Of a DNA stretch of 64,000 nt, positions 8,817 to 18,217 are shown piece by piece. The DNA is from CBDEFX01 sp965237635 (GTDB lineage: Bacteria; Chloroflexota; Dehalococcoidia; Lucifugimonadales; CAUZJF01). The stretch covers positions 434,001 to 498,000 of the forward strand of contig CBDEFX010000002.1 in assembly GCA_965237635.1 (NCBI GenBank), written 5' to 3'. How positions within the stretch are numbered: position 1 is the stretch's first letter; each line of letters opens with the position of its first letter. Position numbers and translations under genes: made by a program. The notes beneath the pieces were generated by a model. That model worked only from the letters and a program-made list of their open reading frames with translations. It ran no database searches and was not told the origin of the DNA.

Positions 8817-10988
8817 TTACCCTCGCATTGAAAGGGAGATGCGGTTCCGCTCAAGGTCCACGTTCAGCACCGTCACGCTCACCTGCTGGTTCACCTTCAC
8901 TACCCCATGGGGGTCCTTCACGTAGCGGTCTGACAGCTGGCTGATGTGCACCAGTCCGTCCTGGTGCACGCCCACGTCGACGAACGCCCCGAATGCCGTC
9001 ACGTTGGTCACCACCCCTGGCAGCCTCATGCCAGGCTCTAGGTCCGATACCTTCTCTATCCCCTCAGCGAAGCTGAACGGTTCGATCTGGTCTCGCGGGT
9101 CGCGGCCAGGCCTGACCAGCTCCGCCTTGATGTCCATTAGCGTCGGCAACCCTACCGCGTCGGTGGCAAACTGCTCTACGTCGAGCTTGCCACTCACCCC
9201 AGCGTCCCGCATCAGTTCCGCGACCGTGCGGCCCAAGGAAGTCGCCATGGCATCCACCACGGCATACCTCTCTGGATGAACGGCAGTGGCATCAAGGGGA
9301 TTGTCGCTTTCCCTCACCCGTAGGAACCCTGCGGCCTGCTCAAAGGCCTTCAGCCCCAGCCGTGGCACCTTACGTAACTCCTGCCGAGAGCGGAACGGCC
9401 CCTTCGCGTTCCGATAGTCCACGATCGCCCGGGCCAGCTGCGGCCCCAGCCCGGACACGTATTTCAGCAGCTGCCGGCTGGCAGTGTTCACCTCCACCCC
9501 CATCGCGTTCACGCAGCTCTCCGCTACATCGTTGAGCCTCCTCACCAGCGCCGTCTGGTCCACGTCGTGCTGGTACTGTCCTACCCCAATGGACTTCGGC
9601 TCGATCTTCACGAGCTCTGCCAAGGGGTCCATCAGGCGCCGCCCGATGGAGACCGCCCCCCGCACCGTGAGGTCATGATCCGGGAACTCCTCTCGCGCGA
9701 CTGCCGATGCTGAATACACCGACGCGCCGCTCTCATTCACCATCACCACCGGAACTCGCTCGCCCAGGTCCAGCCCGCGCACGACGGCCTCTGTCTCCCG
9801 GCCTGCCGTTCCATTGCCGATAGCTATGGCTTCAATCTTATACTGCTTGGTCAGAGCGGTGATTCTCTGGGCCTCCCTCGCCGTTCGCTCATCCCCCAGG
9901 TGCAGAAAAACCGTCTCCGAGTGAAGCAGCTTCCCCTGCTGGTCCAGGCACACAACCTTACAGCCGGTCCGAAAGCCAGGGTCGATGGCCAGCACGGCCT
10001 TCTGCCCGAGCAGCGGCGCCAACAACAGATGGCGCAGATTGCCAGCGAACACCGCGATGGCCGTCTCATCGGCCCATTCCTTGAGCAGCTTCCGGGTCTC
10101 GGTCTCCACTGAGGGCGCCAGCAGCCGCTTGTAGCCGTCCTTCACCGCCTCCCGCACCTGCTCTGAGGCCGGGCTCTTACCTCTCACGAACCTTTGACAA
10201 AGCACGGCCAGCGCCTGGTCCTCCGGCGGCGAGACACGAAGGGATAGGATCCCTTCCATCTCTCCTCGCAACATCGCCAATACGCGATGCGACCTCGTAT
10301 CAGTGACCTTCTCATCCCACGCAAAGTAGTCGCGAAACTTTGCCCCCTTCTCCTCCTTGCCCTTCACCACCTTGGACCGCACAATCCCATTAGCCATGAA
10401 CAGGTCACGCATCGCCGCTCGCGCGGCCCCTTCCTCACTCACCCACTCTGCCATGATGTCTCGTGCCCCTGCCAGCGCCGCACCTTCATCCTCCACGCCC
10501 TCATCAGGGTTCACATAGGCCACCGCCGCCTCTATGGGACCGATCGAAGCCTCCTGTGCCCATAGGGTCTGCGCCAGCGGCGTCAACCCTTTCTCTCGGG
10601 CGATGCTCGCTCGCGTCCGGTGTTTGGGGCGATAAGGCAGATAGGCGTCCTCCAGAGCCGTCAGGGTGTCCGCCGCCAACAGGTACGCCCGCAACTCTTC
10701 AGATAGCAGCTCCCTCTCCTGCAAAGACGCCAGGATCGTCTCGCGCCGCTTCTCTAGCCCTCGCAGCCGCTCGACGCCATCGCGGATCGCGGCGATGGCG
10801 ACTTCGTCCAGCGATCCCGTCGCCTCCTTCCGGTAGCGGGATATGAACGGTACTGTCGCTCCCGTCTCGAGCAGCGATGCGGTTGCTTGCACTTGCCAGC
10901 CAGGCAAACCCAGCTGTCCAGCGATCGTCGTCTCGTGTACTGGGGAGAGCGTTGTGGTCGTGGGCTCTTGCACTTCTTCCACGGTCAC
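8817..10988 (-). CDS. tex: Tex family RNA-binding transcription accessory protein
   Basis: 723 residues with the full Tex order: helical N-terminal domain, YqgF/RNase H-like domain beginning near residue 333 (VLAIDPGFRTGCKVVCLD), helix-hairpin-helix around residues 500-530 (LLKYVSGLGPQLARAIVDYR), and a C-terminal S1 RNA-binding domain from about residue 650 (GVVTNVTAFGAFVDVGVHQD). It acts in the cytoplasm on nucleic acid during transcription. The length is slightly short of the 750-780 typical of proteobacterial Tex but every domain is present. Start at 10988. It is a single gene, flanked by inverted copies of the R2 repeat. Confidence 0.95.
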   Translation of the reverse strand: MTVEEVQEPTTTTLSPVHETTIAGQLGLPGWQVQATASLLETGATVPFISRYRKEATGSLDEVAIAAIRDGVERLRGLEKRRETILASLQERELLSEELRAYLLAADTLTALEDAYLPYRPKHRTRASIAREKGLTPLAQTLWAQEASIGPIEAAVAYVNPDEGVEDEGAALAGARDIMAEWVSEEGAARAAMRDLFMANGIVRSKVVKGKEEKGAKFRDYFAWDEKVTDTRSHRVLAMLRGEMEGILSLRVSPPEDQALAVLCQRFVRGKSPASEQVREAVKDGYKRLLAPSVETETRKLLKEWADETAIAVFAGNLRHLLLAPLLGQKAVLAIDPGFRTGCKVVCLDQQGKLLHSETVFLHLGDERTAREAQRITALTKQYKIEAIAIGNGTAGRETEAVVRGLDLGERVPVVMVNESGASVYSASAVAREEFPDHDLTVRGAVSIGRRLMDPLAELVKIEPKSIGVGQYQHDVDQTALVRRLNDVAESCVNAMGVEVNTASRQLLKYVSGLGPQLARAIVDYRNAKGPFRSRQELRKVPRLGLKAFEQAAGFLRVRESDNPLDATAVHPERYAVVDAMATSLGRTVAELMRDAGVSGKLDVEQFATDAVGLPTLMDIKAELVRPGRDPRDQIEPFSFAEGIEKVSDLEPGMRLPGVVTNVTAFGAFVDVGVHQDGLVHISQLSDRYVKDPHGVVKVNQQVSVTVLNVDLERNRISLSMRG

Positions 10989-11330
10989 ACCCGGAACACC
11001 GTCGTGGTGCGAGTACCTGTACTCAGCCTAATCTCCGTGGCATTGTTCGTATCTCCTACCGCTCCCACATCGACACCTTTCGTTCCGGCAAATCTTACCG
11101 AGTTGTCGGTTGATCAGAAAATCCTGAACCCCCTGGCCTGCCCCCGATAATTGTACCGGTGTTCATGTTCGGACTGACACCAGCGTCAGCACCATACGGC
11201 TCGTGCTTGCCACAAGGCCTTGCTGAGAATGACTATCCAGCAGCGGTTGGTGCCTGACCATGTTACAAGGATTACCTTCTGGCAACCGCTCGTCAGATAG
11301 CTGGACGGCGAGACGGAGTACAGCTGCCGG
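10989..11330. other. Intergenic, no gene seen
   Basis: About 340 bp upstream of tex without a supportable coding sequence or recognised RNA. It may contain the tex promoter, but I see no clear -35/-10 pair. Confidence 0.4.
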
Positions 11331-11500
11331 TGATGCGGGACATGAGGACATTGAGCTAGACCCCGGAGCAGATGAATCGCTTTTCCTTGGTCGGAGTGTC
11401 TATCAACTCATTGGTAGCTTCAAGGGCACACAGCGTGTCGGCCGAAAAAGGGGGTAGGCTGTAGCTAAACCAAATCTGATGTCGAGACTACCAAAGAAAC
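11331..11500 (+). repeat. R2 repeat, right copy
   Basis: Inverted match to 8485-8654 (see that entry). Encodes the conserved tail GADESLFLGRSVYQLIGS...KRG-stop. The parent gene is not recognised; this may be the 3' end of a duplicated, now degenerate gene. Confidence 0.7.
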
Positions 11501-11528
11501 GGTCACTTATTTGTCAGACGGGGAGTTT

Positions 11529-11695
11529 GGCCCTCCCCCGTCTCCACCACGAACACGGGGATCAGTCAGCCTCTAGTAAGCGACTCACGTCGACGGCGCC
11601 GAGTGTAGCAAATCCAAGTCCTTTTGGTACGGCTGATATTACGGCTCGTGGTAGCTACGACGCAAGACGGCCCCCTTTTGGAGCATAGGTACTAT
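11529..11695 (+). repeat. R1 direct repeat, left copy (167 bp)
   Basis: Begins GGCCCTCCCCCGTCTCCACC and ends TTTTGGAGCATAGGTACTAT. It matches 24697-24863 over the same 167 bp with about three substitutions. An IS1380-type tip begins at the very next base (11696), so the repeat boundary and the element boundary coincide. Confidence 0.85.
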
Positions 11696-13434
11696 CCGGG
11701 ATTCCCCATATGGGCAGTCTCCAAGCTCAAAGGGCAATCCAAACGAGATGGTGGCATCATAGTCAGGTCCTGCAAGGCCAGTCAAACTCCGGTCTATCCA
11801 ATAAGGGATGCGATTCTCGCCGTGAACCATGCTTCTTGTCCGTCTTTGTCGTCTTCGGCTCCCCGCCAGTGGGGTGAAAGCGCATTGAAGACAAGCCGAC
11901 TCCCTGGAGCGCTCTCCCTCTTGGCTAGATCGTGGTTGTAGCCTCCCTCAGCTGGGCGCCGGCGATAACCGGCCGATACGATCCAACACTCCCTGGAACA
12001 ACCTTCGAGGAACCGACACCTCGGACAACTGAAAGATCAATCGACGGGAGTGCCGCACCAGACGGCCTCCCATCTTGATCAGCTTGACCTGCACGCTCCG
12101 CAGCGACCAGTGCTTGACGGCCTTGGGCAGGCACAGCCGCCGAAGGAAGTTCCCAAGGTTGTACGCCAGGACGAACAGAGACAGACGCACCCGGTTGGCC
12201 ACGAACCGATGGCACGACAGCCGAGTCCAGTTCAGCGCGTACTTCCCCTCTTTGATCCACTGCTCGGCTGTCCCTCTACCATTGTAGAATCGCACCACTC
12301 CTTCGGGGCCAGCCGTCATGTTCGTGACGATGAAGCCCACCCGAGGGAACAGCTCTCCCCTATGCCACTCCACCTTGGCCACCACACGCCGAGCGCGGTC
12401 CCAACTCCCGGCACGATACCAAAAGTCATCGTACAGGATCACCGGACGTTTCGGTGGCCTCCCCACAGGTCGTATCAGCAGTGGAGCGATCTCGTATTGC
12501 AGCACCTTGTTGCTCGGCAGCCGTATGGCGTAGAAGACTCGCCGCTCCTCTAGGTACTCATAGATGTCCGGCTTAGCGAATGCGGCGTCGGCGCGAAAGT
12601 ACCGTCGCACTCCTCCGTAGCGGGACAGGATCGGATCCAATACATCACGCCACCTGTGCGCGCTAGGTACGTTCCCCGCACGCAGCTTGGCGCCCTCGCA
12701 GTCCCCGAACTGGTTGAACACGAACAAAGGGTGATAGCACGTGCTCCCATAGTGACCGTTGTACGACGCTCCCTCCTGTTCTCCATGTACCGGACTCTCC
12801 GAACTGTCCATGTCCAAGATCACCCGCCGGTGCGGCGTGCGGGACATAGCTCCATCCACCCACTTAGCGTTCAGTCGGCCCAACCCTTCCACGTTGCCGT
12901 CTTGGGTGAGCACCTCGGTCTCGAACCGGCTCATGGTGTTGGTGCTGGCGGCCGGTCTTTCAGGACCACCTCGCCGTCCAACGATGATCCGCATCGTCGG
13001 GTCCTGGGCCAGCCGTTCAGCGTCGTTGGTATCCTCGTAGCCTGCCAGACGACTGTACACCGACTGCCTGAGAAGGCCCATCAATCGGTGCTGCACGTTA
13101 CGACCGCCCCGACTCTCCTGCAGACACTCATTCGTCGTCTCCGTCAGTCCCAGCGCATCATCCAACTCGCGACAGGCCAACAGTCCGGCGTCCGAGGTGA
13201 TGGTAGCGCCACGAAACTCCAACCGTACACGTCGGTCGAAACGGAGCTTGGCGCGGGGGTTGGTGCTTTCACCCATTGGGTGCCTCCAGAGTGGGTACGT
13301 AATCAAGAACTAGAATAGTCGATCACGACCAGTCTAGCACTCATGATAACCACTACGCTCTCCTATTCGGCTACATTAGGTAGTTCCGTTGCTGATTACG
13401 GCAAGCCCTGCAGGGTTGATATGGGAAATGTGGG
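11696..13434 (-). mobile_element. IS1380-family insertion sequence, second type (about 1.74 kb)
   Basis: Left tip CCGGGATTCCCCATAT (11696) and right tip, read inward, CCCACATTTCCCATAT (from 13434) form imperfect terminal repeats. A related tip ends a fragment at 42471. It contains one transposase gene. The right tip has cut the DUF262 gene. No target duplication is seen (flanks GTACTAT and ATTGAAC). Confidence 0.7.
11948..13276 (-). CDS. IS1380-family transposase
   Basis: 442 residues from the ATG at 13276 (MGESTNPRAKLRFDRRV), chosen because CTGGAGG stands six bases upstream; the frame is open to 13306. Family hallmarks are GATITSDAGLLACRELDDAL near the N-terminus, the first catalytic Asp in VILDMDSSES, the second in YFRADAAFAKP and the Glu in TAEQWIKEGK. 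The C-terminal LSLFVLAYNLGNFLRRL is shared with the truncated relative at 41974-42217. It is distinct in sequence from the copies at 1-1297 and 47541-49262. Confidence 0.93.
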   Translation of the reverse strand: MGESTNPRAKLRFDRRVRLEFRGATITSDAGLLACRELDDALGLTETTNECLQESRGGRNVQHRLMGLLRQSVYSRLAGYEDTNDAERLAQDPTMRIIVGRRGGPERPAASTNTMSRFETEVLTQDGNVEGLGRLNAKWVDGAMSRTPHRRVILDMDSSESPVHGEQEGASYNGHYGSTCYHPLFVFNQFGDCEGAKLRAGNVPSAHRWRDVLDPILSRYGGVRRYFRADAAFAKPDIYEYLEERRVFYAIRLPSNKVLQYEIAPLLIRPVGRPPKRPVILYDDFWYRAGSWDRARRVVAKVEWHRGELFPRVGFIVTNMTAGPEGVVRFYNGRGTAEQWIKEGKYALNWTRLSCHRFVANRVRLSLFVLAYNLGNFLRRLCLPKAVKHWSLRSVQVKLIKMGGRLVRHSRRLIFQLSEVSVPRRLFQGVLDRIGRLSPAPS

Positions 13435-14403
13435 ATTGAACGTCTCCTCTGCGATGGCTTCTTCGAAGGTGCGCGCCTCAAAGTTGCGCCCTGACAGTAG
13501 AGCGACCAAATCCGCCAAGCGCCCACGACTGAACTTCGACGTAAACGTCACGCGAAGCATGTTCGTGTAGGAAGGGTTATAGAGATCGTCCTTCTCGTTC
13601 TTCAGCCACTCCATTGCACGGAAGTAATCGGTGGATGCGAAAACATCGTCCTTGGCCATATCGCTGTAGGCTTCCGGAGTAACGGCGAGATGGCAGAAGT
13701 AGTCGATGGCCTTTCTTAGCAGGTGGCCGTCATGCTCTTCGTTGGCGGCCATCTTGGACATTGCGAAGTCCGCTGCGTTCAGCGTGACACCCTGGCGGTT
13801 TACGCGAACGAAAATCTCGGCGGCAGCCTCCACGTCCAAATCGGCGTCCAGGTCAATGAGACCCAGAGAGTTGTTCTTGATACCGGCAAGTTGCCTTATG
13901 CTGTCGTCGACTTGGCGTTCACTGGCGTCAGAATTCGACTTGCAGTACTCGGCCACAATCTGGCTCATCCACGCTTCAGGAGTAAAGAAACTTGCGATGT
14001 CAGCGATCCATTCCCGATCCCGGCGTATGGCGGCGTTGGCGACCTCAAAGCGTCTCTCGATGGGATGGAAGGCTATGGTGATCCGCGTACGCTTATAGTC
14101 CTTCGTAACGACCTGTTGTCCAAGCAAGGCGGCCAGCAGGGCCGTCACGCGCTGCTGGCCGTCAATCAAGATGCATTTCCCTGTAGATCGTGTGCCGTCC
14201 TTCAGTCGTACATCAGGGTTCTGCCAGGTGATGAGATACCCCACGGGATAGCCGTTATAGAGTGAATCGATAAAGTCACGCACATCGGCTGCGTTCCAGA
14301 CAAAGGGACGCTGGATATCGGGAATGGCGATGACGTCAGACTTGATCCAAGTGATCAGGGTCTCGATAGGATGCTGATTTACCGAGTAACGTTGAATCGG
14401 CAT
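13396..14403 (-). pseudogene. DUF262 (GmrSD/ParB-like N-terminal domain) protein, C-terminus lost to IS1380
   Basis: The N-terminal 320 or so residues show the DUF262 pattern: IPDIQRPFVWN near residue 28, a LIDGQQRVTALLAAL motif near residue 95 (ParB-like nucleotide-binding core) and IFVRVNRQGVTLN near residue 200. DUF262 proteins, including GmrSD-type nucleases that cut modified phage DNA, usually continue for several hundred more residues, often with an HNH/DUF1524 domain. Here the gene's own sequence stops at ...EETFN and the last dozen residues plus the stop come from the IS1380 tip. The start ATG at 14403 is preceded by GGAG. Probably non-functional. Confidence 0.8.
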
Positions 14404-14549
14404 CTCACTCCTCTGCTATTTTTCAGTAGCTTGCTAGATTGCACCATTTTCAGTTTGGCCCTTCTCCCGTTTTTTTGGAAGTACCTGTCCTGATGTCGCA
14501 AGTAGTGTCGTGAGCCTGTCGCAAGTTTTGGCACAAGTTTGTCGCAAGA

Positions 14550-15596
14550 TCAGGCAATCCCGTCCGCGAGGACGTATTCAAGCCGGTTCGTGCTGCCCCG
14601 GCGGAGAAGCAATCCCTTCTCCATCAGCCCCCTGAGGTCACGTTGGAGCGTACGGCGCTGGATTCCTGGACACAGATGCTCGAACTCGCCAATGGTAACT
14701 CTGCCGGATTCCAGCACATGACGAAGGGCGAGCGCCTGTCGATCCGTCAGGTCGTGCCGGCGAGCGAGGATGTCCTGCTGAATCGCCAACTCTCCCCGCC
14801 GCTTGACCTCGGCGAGCTGGGTGGCAAGGCCGATGGCGAAGAATTCGATCCAACCTGTCATGTCCATGTTCGTCCGCCGTACGCTCTGGAGAGCATTGTA
14901 GAAGGCCATGCGGTCCCGGTCGTAGTATTCGCTGATGGTGAACAGCCGCTTGAAGTCGTAGCCCGCCCGGTAGAGACACAAGGTCGAGAGGAGCCTTGAC
15001 GTGCGGCCGTTGCCATCGAGGAAAGGATGAATGTGAACTAACTGGAATTGGGCGATCCCACTTGCAATGACAGGATGTATGTCGCTTGGTCGATTCAGCC
15101 AACTAACGAGCTCGCGCATGAGGATAGGCACGTCGTCCGCCGGAGGCGGAGTGTATATCGTTTCGCCGGTCGCTGAGTTGACGACATAGTTCTGGACACG
15201 CCGGTATTGCCCCGGTGCGGCTGACCCCCCACTGACGCCGGAAACCAGATGCCTGTGGATATCAAGGATAAGCCTCTCAGTGATTGGACCGCCATCGTTC
15301 AGGTACGTGCTGACGAACTCGAAAGCGTCGCGGTAGTTGAGCAGTTCGCGCGTGTCGTCCGGGTCCGCCCCGGGAACATCATCGCCCGCCAGAAGGTCTG
15401 CGGCTTCCTCAATGGTAAGGCGGGTCCCCTCGATATGCGTCGTATGGTGCGCTTCGAGAAGGAATGCCCGTGAGCGCATAGAGTCTATCCACTCATCCGA
15501 CAGGCTCGCAGCATCGAGGAACCCGCGGGCGCGCTCAATCTCGGTGAGGGCCGCTGCGATTGCGTTCGTAATGGAGAAGTGCGGAGTGAATCTCAT
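14550..15596 (-). CDS. Fic family protein (AMP-transferase type) with N-terminal inhibitory motif
   Basis: 348 residues. The Fic motif HIHPFLDGNGRTSR (around residue 195) matches HPFx[D/E]GNGRxxR completely, so AMPylation or related nucleotidyl transfer to a protein is expected. TTHIEGT near residue 53 fits the (S/T)xxxE(G/N) inhibitory helix of class II Fic proteins, so the toxin is probably self-inhibited. The C-terminal 80 residues look like a winged-helix domain (RRTLQRDLRGLMEKGLL), which could bind DNA for autoregulation. It lies between DUF262 and the RM gene, all on the minus strand. Confidence 0.92.
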   Translation of the reverse strand: MRFTPHFSITNAIAAALTEIERARGFLDAASLSDEWIDSMRSRAFLLEAHHTTHIEGTRLTIEEAADLLAGDDVPGADPDDTRELLNYRDAFEFVSTYLNDGGPITERLILDIHRHLVSGVSGGSAAPGQYRRVQNYVVNSATGETIYTPPPADDVPILMRELVSWLNRPSDIHPVIASGIAQFQLVHIHPFLDGNGRTSRLLSTLCLYRAGYDFKRLFTISEYYDRDRMAFYNALQSVRRTNMDMTGWIEFFAIGLATQLAEVKRRGELAIQQDILARRHDLTDRQALALRHVLESGRVTIGEFEHLCPGIQRRTLQRDLRGLMEKGLLLRRGSTNRLEYVLADGIA

Positions 15597-15616
15597 ACTG
15601 CCTTCGTCATTCTGTC

Positions 15617-18217
15617 CTACACCGACACCACCGTATCGGTGTCTCCCGCGGCGAAGGCGTTCATGTAGGCGAGAATGAGATCGCGTGTGCGGTAGGAACC
15701 GAACGCGGCTTCGTCCTGTCGGCGGACTATGGGGAAGGTCTCGAGCACGTAGCCCGCGTCCTCCCTGGATAGTCCATAGAGGTGGAAGTGGAGCGCGTCG
15801 AGCCGCGCCCTCAGGTGGCAGCGTTCCTCTTCATCCCAGATGAAGGGCGGGCCGTCGTACCCGAGGTCACGGGCGAATGGGGCCATGTCGTTGGCCGTGT
15901 AGGTGAGCCGAAGCACGTGGTCGCGAACGAGGTCGCGGGCCGTCCTGTCGCCGAACCGCTGATCGTAGCCGTGGGCCGCGATCACTGGGAGTTGTTCGAG
16001 GATGAACCAGTTGAGGTGCTGTCCTTGTACTTTCTGTCTAGCCACAAAGTCAAAGGGAAGGGAATTAAGGCACGCGGCTAGTAACCACGCGACGTCCTTG
16101 TATCGGGCTACCTCAACTGAATCAGGTATCAGGACTGGGAAAGTGTTGCCAAAGGCCGCCGCCGGTAACAGCGCTGCAATCATAGTCCGCACGTTCGTGG
16201 GTGCGGTCACGTCCTTGAAGCCTACCGTCCATCCCAACTCCTCGGGCCACTCGAATGAGTCCGCGCCGACCCAGAACTGGGGCTCCGGTAGCCAAGCCGG
16301 GTTGGTGTGCTCTGAGAGGCTGGCCTCTCGTGGCTGAGCCGGCCTATTCAGGTTCTCAGGGTTGACGACCACGCTGGCGGCCCGGTGGTCAAACGCCTGC
16401 ACCATCTTGCCCTCATACAGCGGCACAAACAACTCCTCGCCCCGCTTCCAGCAGTTGCCCTGGACGGGGTAGAAACCCGCCGAATCGAGCTGCGCCGCCG
16501 TCCGAAACAGGTGTGAGTCGTTGGTCATGTCGAACATGCGCACGTACCGCACAGGCCACGCTTTGCGCTCCTCGCCCTGTGAGCGGTCGACCAGGACTGG
16601 ATGCCGCTCGTAGATGCGCCGGGTGATCTCCGCGTCCCGCCGCGTGCGAAATATGGGCGCGGTGCCGGTGTTCGGGTTCACCCGCGCGAAGTCCGAGGGG
16701 GCCAGGGGGAAGCAACGGTTCGGGTCGCTGATGGTTTCGATATCGTGTAGGAAGAAGGCGCACTGGGTCTCTTGGAACCGCCGCTCCGCACCGCCGAATA
16801 TCAGGGCGCAGAACTTGAACCGCGAGTCCACGTCGGGGAAGAAGTGCGTCAGCCCTGAACCAGGACGGCGGTTCTCAAAGTCGAAAAGCCCGGCGACGCG
16901 TCCGCTGGTGGAGACGGACTTGAAGAAGTCAGCCGCCGTCTTGTCGGCGTAGATACCCGACGGCGTGAGCAGCCCCACGAATCCGTCCGGCTTGATCAAC
17001 CCCATGGCGCGCTCCACGAATAGCGAATAGAGGTTGATGTCGCCGCCGCTCAGCAAGGGATAGTTCCCGGACGCGCGAACCGACTCGCCCAGCTTATCTG
17101 CTCGCTCCTTTGCATCGTCGAATTCATCCGCCAGAGGCGCTCCCTTGTCACGAAGTTGTTGAATGCCGGTTTTCCGCGCGGCCGCTGTCGGGGCCAGAGC
17201 CAACTCCGGTGAGCGCGTGGAGAACCACTCCACCTCTTGGAGTTTGATGCGGTCCCACGGCGGGTTGCCGATGACGGCGTCGAAACCGCCAACCGGTTGT
17301 TCTTCCTGCCACCGCTGCCAAACGCCGGGGAAGGCCGCCTCCCAATGCAGGAAGCCTTCGCGATCTGCGATGTACCGGGAATCGCTCCACAACTTCTTGA
17401 ACCCTGACCAGGAAGTGTCACCGCCGCCAGTCTCTTCGTCCCCAACGGCGTCAGGACCCCGCGCCAGGAGACTGTACGCATCGTTAGGCCGACTACCTAG
17501 GGTTTCAACAAGAGGAGTCTCGAGCGCGGCGTGCGCTTTCCCCCTCATGTCAGAGGTCAGCCAGCGCAGGCCGCACAGGAAATCAAGCAGGCCTCGAAGG
17601 TCGGCCGTCGTGTCCTCGACTCCACGGAATAACTCGGCCGACTCCCGCACCTCCGCAACGTCCGCGTCTGACATCTCCTCTATGCGCTGCATCCCACTGG
17701 TGGCGGCCTCCGCGCTGGCTATGGCGGAGCTTGCGAACAGCCCCCCAAGCCGGTTCAACTCCGCCGTGGCCTCCGGAACGCGGAGACCGACCAGGGAGTC
17801 GCCGCAGCGCAGGTGGTGGTCCAGGAAGGAGAGGGGAGCGCCAACGGTGAAGCTTTGCAACCACAGCGACACCTTCGCCAGCTCAACGGTCAGCGGGTTC
17901 TTGTCCACGCCGTAGATGCAGCGTTTCAGGACCATCCGCCGGATGATGGATTGGTCGGTCAACTGGGCCTCGTCCATGACCCAATTCGACGCTTGGGCTC
18001 GCTGGAGGATGTCCCGCCGAATTGCCGCCACCCGCTCCACGAGAGGGGAGGAGTAGTCGCCGTCCAGCCACTCCGGCACCGCCGGCGCGTACTCCGCTAC
18101 CTCCGTAATGTAGTCCGATAGGAAATCGACGGCGGTGACCAGAAAGTGACCGCTTCCCATCGCCGGGTCCAGCACCTTCAGGTCGAGCACCGCTTCAGCC
18201 GGGTCCACCGCAAGCAA
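15617..18217 (-). CDS. Type IIG-like restriction-modification protein, methyltransferase and specificity part (after in-frame TAG)
   Basis: 866 residues carrying the Eco57I-type N6-adenine methyltransferase core: DPAMGSGHFL near residue 17 (SAM-binding motif I) and FDAVIGNPPW near residue 318 (catalytic NPPW). The long C-terminal part probably reads the target site. It begins immediately after, and in the same frame as, the TAG that ends the upstream half, so the two were one 1350-residue protein. The TTG at 18217 is only a formal start; no ribosome binding site is seen. As split, methylation might survive at low level if re-initiation or readthrough occurs. Confidence 0.8.
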   Translation of the reverse strand: MLAVDPAEAVLDLKVLDPAMGSGHFLVTAVDFLSDYITEVAEYAPAVPEWLDGDYSSPLVERVAAIRRDILQRAQASNWVMDEAQLTDQSIIRRMVLKRCIYGVDKNPLTVELAKVSLWLQSFTVGAPLSFLDHHLRCGDSLVGLRVPEATAELNRLGGLFASSAIASAEAATSGMQRIEEMSDADVAEVRESAELFRGVEDTTADLRGLLDFLCGLRWLTSDMRGKAHAALETPLVETLGSRPNDAYSLLARGPDAVGDEETGGGDTSWSGFKKLWSDSRYIADREGFLHWEAAFPGVWQRWQEEQPVGGFDAVIGNPPWDRIKLQEVEWFSTRSPELALAPTAAARKTGIQQLRDKGAPLADEFDDAKERADKLGESVRASGNYPLLSGGDINLYSLFVERAMGLIKPDGFVGLLTPSGIYADKTAADFFKSVSTSGRVAGLFDFENRRPGSGLTHFFPDVDSRFKFCALIFGGAERRFQETQCAFFLHDIETISDPNRCFPLAPSDFARVNPNTGTAPIFRTRRDAEITRRIYERHPVLVDRSQGEERKAWPVRYVRMFDMTNDSHLFRTAAQLDSAGFYPVQGNCWKRGEELFVPLYEGKMVQAFDHRAASVVVNPENLNRPAQPREASLSEHTNPAWLPEPQFWVGADSFEWPEELGWTVGFKDVTAPTNVRTMIAALLPAAAFGNTFPVLIPDSVEVARYKDVAWLLAACLNSLPFDFVARQKVQGQHLNWFILEQLPVIAAHGYDQRFGDRTARDLVRDHVLRLTYTANDMAPFARDLGYDGPPFIWDEEERCHLRARLDALHFHLYGLSREDAGYVLETFPIVRRQDEAAFGSYRTRDLILAYMNAFAAGDTDTVVSV

